A stretch of DNA of 25,072 nt, from positions 1 through 25,072 of IMG/VR virus record IMGVR_UViG_3300030107_005200; one strand, written 5' to 3'. Below, one piece after another: positions 6,018 through 11,608 of this stretch (the first letter of the stretch is position 1; each line of letters opens with the position of its first letter). Position numbers and translations under genes: made by a program. The notes under the pieces were generated by a model, which was not told where the DNA came from, searched no databases, and saw only the letters and a program-made list of their open reading frames with translations. The stretch comes from a virus.

Positions 6018-6280
6018 CACTCACCTCCCATTATGTCAAAGCCTATGATATTTGCTTTGCTATTTGGACACCCAAACATATGTCCCAAATCAGTAGGAGC
6101 ATTACAGCATTTGTAATGTCCATCCTCTATCTTTGCGTTACAGCCTTCACCTTCCATGCAGTACCACTCTCCATAGCCAGTACCACAACGGCGCATAGCT
6201 TCTTCCATTACGTATCTGTCACCTTCCCTTCCACAGTTTGCACATGTAAACGTGTCGTTCATGCTGAATGAATTAGGCAT
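6017..6280 (-). CDS. Cys-rich putative zinc-binding protein, 87 residues
   Basis: Eight Cys in 87 residues: C13-x-x-C16 (TCANCGREGD, a classic zinc-ribbon knuckle), C32, C41, C47, C58-C59 and C71 with H55 and H67. That is enough for two zinc sites. GGAGG lies ten bases before ATG 6280; the gene overlaps the previous one by eight bases and ends with GGE, encoded by the ribosome-binding site of its follower. Zinc binding is inferred from spacing; the partner, nucleic acid or protein, is unknown. Confidence 0.7.
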   Translation of the reverse strand: MPNSFSMNDTFTCANCGREGDRYVMEEAMRRCGTGYGEWYCMEGEGCNAKIEDGHYKCCNAPTDLGHMFGCPNSKANIIGFDIMGGE

Positions 6281-6614
6281 AAGGATATACCCTCCTAATC
6301 ATCTTTCTTTTGCCATCTATTACTTCCCAAACAGTACCGTTGTATAGATTGATACCGTCTGCGTGTCTTGCATTGGCTGTTACTATCTTGAACCGCTTTC
6401 CATTACGGTCAACACCAGTCACATGATACATTCGGTCAGTTAGTTTGTAGCCCAACTGTGATGCTGCATAGTTAATGTGCTTGGCTGTAGTAGTTGACCA
6501 CCACCCAAGAGGTACGACAGCTTTCTGTTCGTGGTATATCTCTGCTACATTTGTATCGTAACTGACAATGTAGTTGCCTTGAATACATAGGTTCTTTTTA
6601 TACTTATTAAGCAT
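6273..6614 (-). CDS. Recurrent phage protein (NVAEI...STTTAKHINYAASQLG type), 113 residues
   Basis: The pattern NYIVSYDTNVAEIYHE...LGWWSTTTAKHINYAASQLGYKLT matches a short conserved block that I recall from many hypothetical phage proteins, where it reads YS.TT.KHINYVA.ELGL. Basic residues cluster in the second half (DRNGKRFKIV, GKRKMIRRV). The ORF begins at GTG 6617, but ATG 6614 has the better spacing from GAAGG and overlaps the previous stop as TGATG. No biochemical role is known; the conserved block and its place in early operons suggest a host-directed or regulatory protein, an inference. Confidence 0.7.
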   Translation of the reverse strand: MLNKYKKNLCIQGNYIVSYDTNVAEIYHEQKAVVPLGWWSTTTAKHINYAASQLGYKLTDRMYHVTGVDRNGKRFKIVTANARHADGINLYNGTVWEVIDGKRKMIRRVYPYA

Positions 6615-6838
6615 CACTCACCTTCCAATAAAACTGATACGTCCTCTTTAGTAGGAACACCGTCGCCGTTGTCGTACCAAGGGTCGCCAGGGTTTAGTAG
6701 TCGGCCCGTGTGTGAACAAAACATGTCGTAGTATTTGTTAGGGTCGTCCTCGGCACGCATACCGAAAGTCCAGTTAAGCACCACGTTTACGCGGCGACTG
6801 TATGGATACCTGTATCGTATGACTACTGCGCTTGGCAT
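6614..6838 (-). CDS. Unrecognised phage protein, 74 residues
   Basis: The product (MPSAVVIRYRYPYSRRVNVVLNWTFG...) is Arg- and Tyr-rich at the start and ends acidic (EDVSVLLEGE). The middle DMFCSHTGRLLNPGDPWYDNGDG has loop-rich composition. Start and stop are tied to neighbours: TAATG with the previous gene, TGATG with the next. GGAGGTGAG lies six bases before the ATG. Family not recognised. Confidence 0.65.
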   Translation of the reverse strand: MPSAVVIRYRYPYSRRVNVVLNWTFGMRAEDDPNKYYDMFCSHTGRLLNPGDPWYDNGDGVPTKEDVSVLLEGE

Positions 6839-7245
6839 TACTCACCTCCTTCATCGTCGAGTCCCATCATCGCAGAGTCTTCCTCGAATGCGTTAGGATC
6901 TGTTTTGTATCGTTCAAGGTTTTGAAAGATAAACTGTTCACGTATTGCGTCGAGACTTAGCGAATCCCAAATAGCCTCGGACAACTGCAATCGGTTTACT
7001 TCACTGTTTTCTATTACTTCAACCTCCCTTTCGTTAAGTATTTCCTTACTTGTATTGACCAACCACTCCAGACGTTCGTTGTCCAGGTCCATTAAGTCAC
7101 GCATTCTTATTACTACATTGACTACAGCAGTGAAATCATCCACATCAATACTGGTTGTCGTACCGTTGACGTCAATGTCAACGTGTGCAGTATCTATATA
7201 CAACTCTTGTCGATACGATATTTGCGTTAATGGTTTGCGTTCCAT
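6838..7245 (-). CDS. Unrecognised phage protein, 135 residues, first gene of an early operon
   Basis: The first half is beta-like (ELYIDTAHVDIDVNGTTTSIDVDD), the second half helical and acidic (DNERLEWLVNTSKEILNEREVEVIE..., AIREQFIFQNLERYK) and the end is DDEGGE. No known motif. It is the first gene behind the promoter at 7314-7342 and leader F, with AAAGGA eight bases before ATG 7245, so it should be strongly expressed early. Its tail GGE is produced by the GGAGGTGAGTAATG junction. Confidence 0.7.
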   Translation of the reverse strand: MERKPLTQISYRQELYIDTAHVDIDVNGTTTSIDVDDFTAVVNVVIRMRDLMDLDNERLEWLVNTSKEILNEREVEVIENSEVNRLQLSEAIWDSLSLDAIREQFIFQNLERYKTDPNAFEEDSAMMGLDDEGGE

Positions 7246-7303
7246 TTGTTTTCCTTTGCGGCACTTTGTCCGCTGCTATTTTCACCGTTCCAAAATCGGC
7301 ACG
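7246..7303 (-). promoter_or_regulatory. Structured leader F
   Basis: Minus-strand reading: a first hairpin pairs CCGT (7303-7300) with ACGG (7287-7284), with an inner CC/GG pair across a G-A mismatch. A second pairs GCGG (7273-7270) with CCGC (7261-7258) around ACAAAGTG, directly followed by AAAGGA and ATG 7245. Unlike the other five, this leader has a clear upstream promoter, whose predicted start near 7307 would put both hairpins at the very 5' end of the transcript. No CAATCA box. Confidence 0.55.
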
Positions 7304-7305
7304 GC

Positions 7306-7342
7306 TTGACCCCAAGTTAACGGAGCGGGAAAACCCTGTCAA
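7306..7342 (-). promoter_or_regulatory. Promoter with overlapping operator-like repeat for the 7245 operon
   Basis: On the minus strand TTGACA (7342-7337) is a perfect -35, followed by a 17-base spacer and TAACTT (7319-7314) as a poor -10. On the plus strand TTGACC (7306-7311) and TTAACG (7317-7322), 11 bases apart, repeat the layout of TTGACC and TTAACC at 8552-8568 by the divergent regulator. The overlap of -10 and repeat fits a repressor site. The promoter call rests on consensus only. Confidence 0.55.
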
Positions 7343-7355
7343 GTCCAGGCGGCAG

Positions 7356-7399
7356 CTACTCCGTAGGAGTAGAAAGTTTTCTACGCGCACGTGACGCGC
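7356..7399. other. Overlapping palindromes after the 296-residue gene
   Basis: Bases 7356-7372 form a 7-bp palindrome (CTACTCC with GGAGTAG, loop GTA). Bases 7369-7384 form another (GTAGAAA with TTTCTAC, loop GT) that shares GTAG 7369-7372 with the first, so only one can fold at a time. A GCGC-flanked CACGTG block follows (7385-7399). They lie between the stop at 7403 and the promoter for the next operon; a weak terminator or an upstream protein-binding site is possible. There is no long U-tract. Confidence 0.5.
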
Positions 7400-7402
7400 A
7401 GG

Positions 7403-8293
7403 CTACTCGCGCAGGTCAGGCTCGGATTCGAGCAGGTTCCGAAGCACCAAGCCACCCGCTGTCTCAAACTGTGTGTTGTTATCAAATGCATCTTCAAGCA
7501 TACGAATATATTGAGCGCGGAAAATACGGTCTATGTCTCCAACCATTTCCCATCTACATGTATAGCCTTGGTTCCACCATTGAGGACACAATCGCGCGAG
7601 TAATGATACAGCTTGTTGATACACTGCCAATGCAGCTTCCCGAGACACAAACGGTATACGCATTTCTATTAATGCAGCCAACTCTATAAGCTGTGCTGCT
7701 TTGTCTGCTTCTAATGCTAATACAAGTGCAACAAGTGTGGCATGTCTTATAGTTGCATGACGTGGGTATAGTAAGTCGTGGTCAGTCCACTCTGTTGAGA
7801 TACCTCTTGCATAGGACAGTGCTGTACATTCGTATCCGATTGCTGCCGCGTCCAGTATTCTTTGGTTAACCAATGCATGTACGATCTTTCTGTATCTGTA
7901 GTTAGACTTCTCTGAAACCTTTGATTCATTCCGTGGAGATAGCCTATCAATAACAGCCCTCGCACCCGCGTCTGCCCACGCAACCAGATCCTCGCGGTCC
8001 AAACCCAATACATTTTGGACGGGCGCTGGCAGTAACGCATTGGGATACCTCCAAAGTTTTCCGTTTCTACCTATGAATATCTCACATCTACCAGGGCATA
8101 GTCCAAGCACATGATTGTTAATACCAATCTGTATCATGCCTGCGTTTAGTATTTCCCACTTGGTTCTTTTACCTTCTTTCTTGTAGTAGTTACCTATAGG
8201 TACACCAAGTCTGTTTAGATTTAGTCTGCCTTCATAGAAAGATTTGCTTGGATAAACGTCAGTTTTCCTGGTCTTTATCTTCTTGCTCGCCAT
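7403..8293 (-). CDS. Unrecognised protein, 296 residues, partner of the HTH regulator
   Basis: A basic N-terminus (MASKKIKTRKTDVYPSK) leads into a first domain (residues 20-110) with GRCEIFIGRNGKLWRYPNALLP, then a mainly helical, Ala/Leu-rich part (LVALVLALEADKAAQLIELAALIEMRIPFVSREAALAVYQQA), and a C-terminal DNNTQFETAGGLVLRNLL. No signal peptide or membrane helix. I find no catalytic motif that I can name. It overlaps the HTH gene by 35 bases with GAGG ten bases before ATG 8293, so the two are co-expressed and may act together, for example as regulator and effector. That pairing is the only clue to its job. Confidence 0.7.
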   Translation of the reverse strand: MASKKIKTRKTDVYPSKSFYEGRLNLNRLGVPIGNYYKKEGKRTKWEILNAGMIQIGINNHVLGLCPGRCEIFIGRNGKLWRYPNALLPAPVQNVLGLDREDLVAWADAGARAVIDRLSPRNESKVSEKSNYRYRKIVHALVNQRILDAAAIGYECTALSYARGISTEWTDHDLLYPRHATIRHATLVALVLALEADKAAQLIELAALIEMRIPFVSREAALAVYQQAVSLLARLCPQWWNQGYTCRWEMVGDIDRIFRAQYIRMLEDAFDNNTQFETAGGLVLRNLLESEPDLRE

Positions 8294-8540
8294 TACTGAT
8301 GGCCTCTATAATGTTAATACAATCCCTTATTGAAAACTCAAGAACATTCTTGATCTTCATTAGTGTAGCCATAGATGGCATACGCTTTCCGCTTTCGTAG
8401 TAGCAGACGGATGCTGGTGTCACGCCTAAGTGACCCGCAAGCACCCGCTGAGACATGCCCGCTTGCTCCCTCCTGGCACGGAGAATCTGAGAAACTTCCA
8501 AGGCTTCGCCTTGGAACGTGGTCGGTTTTGAGCGATTCAC
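8259..8540 (-). CDS. XRE/Cro-CI type helix-turn-helix regulator
   Basis: The HTH_3 fold is plain: SQILRARREQAGMSQRVLAG is helix 1 to 2 and HLGVTPASVCYYESGKRMPS contains the recognition helix, followed by LMKIKNVLEF; an acidic C-terminal tail of about 15 residues follows. Start is uncertain. GTG 8540 has AAGGGGG upstream and gives 93 residues; TTG 8501 has AAGG seven bases before it and gives 80 residues, starting right at the domain; ATG 8451 has AGGAGG but would drop helix 1. A frame also opens at 8588. The gene is divergent from the helicase operon, next to repeats at 8541-8568, so it probably represses that promoter and the 7306-7342 one, which has the same repeat. No peptidase or RecA-cleavage domain is present. 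Confidence 0.8.
   Translation of the reverse strand: MNRSKPTTFQGEALEVSQILRARREQAGMSQRVLAGHLGVTPASVCYYESGKRMPSMATLMKIKNVLEFSIRDCINIIEAISNGEQEDKDQEN
8496..8516 (-). promoter_or_regulatory. Perfect hairpin at the start of the HTH gene
   Basis: TTCCAAGGC (minus 8516-8508) and GCCTTGGAA (8504-8496) pair perfectly over 9 bp around GAA, so the apex is GGCGAAGCC. AAGG in one arm and an in-frame TTG in the other (8501) sit seven bases apart: folding would hide both a ribosome-binding site and a possible start codon. If GTG 8540 is the true start the hairpin is inside the coding part. The C-GAA-G apex resembles the loops of leaders D and E. Confidence 0.55.
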
Positions 8541-8569
8541 TTGACACCCCCTTGACCAGAGGTTAACCC
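8541..8569 (+). promoter_or_regulatory. Promoter/operator array for the helicase operon
   Basis: Three six-base blocks lie exactly 11 bases apart: TTGACA (8541), TTGACC (8552) and TTAACC (8563). The first also serves as a -35 with a 17-base spacer to TAACCC, a poor -10, giving a start near 8576, 50 bases before the helicase ATG. Blocks one helical turn apart next to an HTH gene suggest an operator. The pair TTGACC-N4-GTTAAC recurs exactly at 7306-7321. Confidence 0.55.
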
Positions 8570-8626
8570 CCTCCAACCGGCAGAGCAACCGGTCACCGAA
8601 AAACTACTTCCCAAAAGGGCGACAGC

Positions 8627-10024
8627 ATGGATCTACAACCTATTGATACCGAGAAGATGGTTCTTGGTACACTACTAGTATCAAGTGGTACTAAACTAGT
8701 ACTCATTGATGATGTACTAAAAGTTAATTTCTTTTCTAATGAGTACAATAAGAACATTTATAAATGGGTACTCAAGAGATTCTCTGAAGGTAAACCAGCA
8801 GATATAATCTCACTTGTTGAAACTGTTGGACCTACTACTATTAAAAAGTTTGGTGGTCCTGCTTATGTGTGTGGTCTTGGAGACAACACAATAATCACAG
8901 ACGAGAGACTTAGACAATACGCACAGAGGATACATTCACACTACAGGCTTAGAAAGCTAAAGAGTGCGGCACAGCAAATACTCGGCCACCTTGAAGACTT
9001 AGACTTACCTCCAGAAGAAATCATACGTATTGCAGAAACAAGCGTACTTGATGTAAGTGGCGGTGTAGATTCAATACAAAGCATACTTTCTATGAAGGAG
9101 GCAGCGGCAGAACGTAAGGCTTCATGGAAACGAATCATGGATGGTCAGGAGGTAGAGTATGTACCTACTGGATTCGGTAGCTTTGATGACCATTATGTTG
9201 GATGGCCTAAAGGATACATGACTATTATTGGTGGTCGTCCTGAGATTGGTAAGACAATGTTTCTTGTATCTGCTGTATTGAGAGCAGCACAATCTGGAAT
9301 ACCTCAAGGTGTATTGTCTATTGAAATGCCACGATGGAAGCTGATTGACCGAATGGCTTCAATCATAGCAGGCGTACCTATTACTGGATTACATGAAAAG
9401 AGTGAGTCCGATGCACAGTCTGTAATGGATGCAGCCGACCAGCTAATGAAAGAGCCTATCTATTTAGATGACGCATCATCTACTGCTGATTCTGTTGAGT
9501 CTTCTATACGTAGGATGGCAAGGCAGCATGGTTGCCAGGTAATATGGGTAGACTACTTGCAGTTGATAAGGCCACCATCACACTTGCCAAGCAATCGTAA
9601 TCGCTCATGGGAAGTAGATGAGATTAGCGAAACATTACGTAGATGTGCAAAACAAGAGAACGTAGCAATCATTTCGTTAATGCAGTTGAACCGTGGTACA
9701 GAAGAAACGTTTACTGAAGGGCGTAAAGGTGTACCAGGGTCGCATCACTTTAGGGGATCGGACAAACCTTTACATGATTCTGCGTTGGCGTTTGGTTTAT
9801 ACAGGCAATTCCAATACAAGAAACCAAAGAAAGACTACGGTGACGAATACACAAATGAGGAAGTTGCTGACATGTTTCAGCCGCTTGAACTTATATCGCT
9901 CAAGAGCAGGGACCATGCTAAAAAGAACATTACGTTGTGGTCGAGATTGAAGCTACAAAGAGTCTACGATGAGACAGACGAAGGCTTCCGGTGCCCCGAT
10001 TGGGGTTCTAACTTTCAGCATTGA
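8627..10024 (+). CDS. dnaB: Replicative DNA helicase, DnaB type
   Basis: This 465-residue protein should unwind DNA at the phage fork as a hexamer. It has a short DnaB N-terminal domain (residues 1-110; KMVLGTLLVSS, then EGKPADIISLVE and the GGPAYVCGL loop), a linker helix, and a RecA-like C-terminal ATPase. Walker A is GGRPEIGKT (202-210), Walker B VIWVDYLQL (305-313), followed by motif 3-like LMQLNRGTE (351-359) and a GSDKPLHDSALAFGLYR segment (377-393) where DnaB has SG..I.QDAD.V..LYR. Glu206 in Walker A replaces the usual Gly, Ser or Ala, and the QD of the later motif reads HD. Length is normal. The start ATG 8627 has AAGGGC seven bases upstream. First gene of the replication operon. Confidence 0.92.
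   Translation: MDLQPIDTEKMVLGTLLVSSGTKLVLIDDVLKVNFFSNEYNKNIYKWVLKRFSEGKPADIISLVETVGPTTIKKFGGPAYVCGLGDNTIITDERLRQYAQRIHSHYRLRKLKSAAQQILGHLEDLDLPPEEIIRIAETSVLDVSGGVDSIQSILSMKEAAAERKASWKRIMDGQEVEYVPTGFGSFDDHYVGWPKGYMTIIGGRPEIGKTMFLVSAVLRAAQSGIPQGVLSIEMPRWKLIDRMASIIAGVPITGLHEKSESDAQSVMDAADQLMKEPIYLDDASSTADSVESSIRRMARQHGCQVIWVDYLQLIRPPSHLPSNRNRSWEVDEISETLRRCAKQENVAIISLMQLNRGTEETFTEGRKGVPGSHHFRGSDKPLHDSALAFGLYRQFQYKKPKKDYGDEYTNEEVADMFQPLELISLKSRDHAKKNITLWSRLKLQRVYDETDEGFRCPDWGSNFQH
8666..8701 (+). repeat. Two 15-base direct repeats inside the helicase gene
   Basis: GGTAC-N3-ACTAGTA occurs at 8666-8680 and 8687-8701, a 21-base period (two helical turns). Each holds the palindrome ACTAGT. They encode GTLLVSS and GTKLVLI, so partly a seven-residue peptide repeat. 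A replication origin inside a replication gene is known in other phages, but two copies without an AT-rich region is weak evidence for an origin. Confidence 0.35.
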
Positions 10025-10048
10025 CAGTGTATTGACTTGTTGTTAAGG
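10021..10048 (+). promoter_or_regulatory. Second 11-base-phased TTGACA array
   Basis: TTGACA (10021), TTGACT (10032) and TTAAGG (10043) are again 11 bases apart, as at 8541-8568. The array covers the stop codon of the helicase gene and ends in the ribosome-binding site of the next gene (AAGG 10045-10048, seven bases before GTG 10056). If it were a -35/-10 pair, transcription would start at the GTG itself, so a protein-binding site that could also block translation start or transcription is as likely. Confidence 0.45.
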
Positions 10049-10055
10049 TACTACA

Positions 10056-10355
10056 GTGGGAAGGAAACGGAAGACAGCAGACATTAGCGCTGCATCATTT
10101 AGGTATAGGCTACAACTAGTAGCAGAAGCGAAGAATAAATCGATAAAACAAATACATGAAGAAGCTGGTGTGGACCCCCGTCATACCAGGGACATTATAT
10201 CTCGGGGAAAGAGCCCAACATTCCGCCTCTTACAGAGGCTATTAACTCCGCAAGGAATAGGGATCTCCAGATTCACTGGAGACATAAAGAGCCTTGCAGT
10301 ATTTCTCATAAAGGAGAGTAAAAATGGACAGAACATGGGAACAAGTTTGCCGTAA
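10056..10355 (+). CDS. Small HTH protein, XRE-like
   Basis: A 99-residue product from a GTG start with AAGG seven bases upstream. FRYRLQLVAEAKNKSIKQIHEEAGVDPRHTRDIISRGKSPTFRLLQRL has the order of an XRE-type HTH: helix 1, S-x-x-Q-(I/L)-...-AG, then the recognition helix and R-x-SP-x-x-x-x-L-x-x-L. The first ten residues are very basic (GRKRKT). The C-terminal part (ISRFTGDIKSLAVFLIKESK) is short. Its start lies in the array at 10021-10048, so it may control itself. It overlaps the Rad52-type gene by 32 bases, suggesting joint expression. It could be a second regulator of the switch; target unknown. Confidence 0.7.
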   Translation: MGRKRKTADISAASFRYRLQLVAEAKNKSIKQIHEEAGVDPRHTRDIISRGKSPTFRLLQRLLTPQGIGISRFTGDIKSLAVFLIKESKNGQNMGTSLP

Positions 10356-11085
10356 GCTGGCAGAACCATTCAATGATGAGGACGTATTCTGGCGTGTAGA
10401 CCGGTCGTTTGGAGACTGGGCCAGGGTGCTATGCTATCTCGATGCACGTGCTGTAATGGATAGGCTGGATGCTGCGGTTGGTCCGCAAAACTGGCAGGAT
10501 GAATACTACGAAACAGCAAGCGGTAAGAATGTATGTAAGCTTTCTATCCGTGTTGGTGATGATTGGGTCACTAAGTCTGATGGTGCTGGCAATACAAACA
10601 TTGAAGGCGATAAGGGTGGACTATCCGATGCTTTCAAACGTGCCGGTGTAAAGTGGGGTATTGGTCGTCACCTATATTCTTTGGGTGATACCACTGTAAA
10701 CCTCTCAACAAACAAGCCGGACTGCCCAAAGCATTACCTTGTTGTTGCATCTAAGCGTGGTGAGAAAACTAAGTATGGTGTTGCACCATCAATACAGAAA
10801 CTACAGAAGCATCTGTATCCAAGAGAACGTAGGCTTGAACGTATTCGTGAAGTACTTCGTAAGGAGATGGTAGATAAGGGAGATATTTATCTAATCATTG
10901 AGGCTGCTACAGCTATCTATAAGGATGGAAAGCTTGTAAAGAATGGCCTTAAAGAGTTGGACCCCAACACACTTAGCGATGAGCGATTGAAGATACTGTC
11001 TCAAAGGCTGTCTAAGTGGAACCGTGATGGTGTATTTAGGGAGAAGGTTCAAGCATATATCTCTGATACAAAAGGAGGTGAGTGA
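10324..11085 (+). CDS. Rad52/Rad22-type single-strand annealing protein
   Basis: The protein (253 residues) matches the Rad52/22 fold used by many phages to anneal complementary single strands during recombination. Recognisable blocks: YLDARAVMDRLDAAVGPQNWQDEY (38-61), VCKLSIRVGDDWVTKSDGAG (69-88) and KGGLSDAFKRAGVKWGIGRHLYSL (97-120), the last being the most conserved helix of the family. A C-terminal 90-residue helical part follows, probably for binding SSB or the oligomer. AAGGAG lies nine bases before ATG 10324. The neighbouring nuclease and SSB genes make the usual annealing-plus-exonuclease set. It ends in GGE, through the GGAGGTGAGTGATG junction. Confidence 0.9.
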   Translation: MDRTWEQVCRKLAEPFNDEDVFWRVDRSFGDWARVLCYLDARAVMDRLDAAVGPQNWQDEYYETASGKNVCKLSIRVGDDWVTKSDGAGNTNIEGDKGGLSDAFKRAGVKWGIGRHLYSLGDTTVNLSTNKPDCPKHYLVVASKRGEKTKYGVAPSIQKLQKHLYPRERRLERIREVLRKEMVDKGDIYLIIEAATAIYKDGKLVKNGLKELDPNTLSDERLKILSQRLSKWNRDGVFREKVQAYISDTKGGE

Positions 11086-11267
11086 TGATGATCTATGTAC
11101 TGGACGATGGAGAGACTTGGACCCTGACAGAGCCAACACCAGTTGCAGTCACGCCAGAGCAACTGACGCGCATTGAAGGCGGTGAGAAAGTATACAGTGT
11201 GGTTCCGAACTGGAGCGACAACCCCGAACCTGATTGGGAGCAAATGGAATCCAAGGGAGGTGAGTGA
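11085..11267 (+). CDS. Small phage protein, MIYVLDDGETW type
   Basis: This 60-residue acidic protein begins with two or three Met and then IYVLDDGETWTLTEPTPVAVTPEQLTRIEGGEKVYSVVPNW. I recall that pattern (DDGETW, then a helix with L-x-(R)-(I/L)-x-x-GEKV(Y)-x-V-(V)P) from many short hypothetical phage proteins. Start ATG 11085 is preferred to GTG 11082 and ATG 11088 by spacing from GGAGG (six bases), and it overlaps the stop of the annealing gene as TGATG. Function unknown. Confidence 0.7.
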   Translation: MMIYVLDDGETWTLTEPTPVAVTPEQLTRIEGGEKVYSVVPNWSDNPEPDWEQMESKGGE

Positions 11268-11608
11268 TGTCTTTTAAACACAAGTTTCCAACAAGTGTAA
11301 TGCTTATTGGATACTTGGAAGGTGCAAAGAAAATGGCCCCTTCTAAGGGGTCAGGCTTTAAGGTTACTGCAAAGCTGTATAATCCAAGTGAACAGTACAG
11401 AAAGTATGACCTTCGTATCCCATTGCTTGCGATGGGTAAGCCAGCCAAGATGTTGTCTGATCTATGTAGAACAGGTGACTTAGTAACTGTAATTGGCCGT
11501 ATGGCTATGGTAAGCAGCCCAAATGGGTTGCATTTATATGTTCTCGCAGAGCACGTAAGGTCGCTCGACGATGAGGAAAATGATTATGGAATGGAACCAA
11601 ACAAGTGA
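11267..11608 (+). CDS. Putative OB-fold single-strand DNA-binding protein, 113 residues
   Basis: The strand pattern SVMLIGYLEGA, GFKVTAKLYN, YDLRIPLLAMGKPAKMLSDLCRTGDLVTVIGRMAMVSS, GLHLYVLAEHV is that of a bacterial-type OB fold, with the helix (GKPAKMLSDLC) and the GD-x-V-x-V-x-GR turn in the places found in SSB. A true acidic tail is not present (end EENDYGMEPNK). With the SSB at 12541-12978 this makes two OB-fold proteins in one operon, so this one may be specialised, for example a recombination accessory. Start ATG 11267 overlaps the previous stop as TGATG with GGAGG six bases upstream. Confidence 0.65.
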   Translation: MSFKHKFPTSVMLIGYLEGAKKMAPSKGSGFKVTAKLYNPSEQYRKYDLRIPLLAMGKPAKMLSDLCRTGDLVTVIGRMAMVSSPNGLHLYVLAEHVRSLDDEENDYGMEPNK

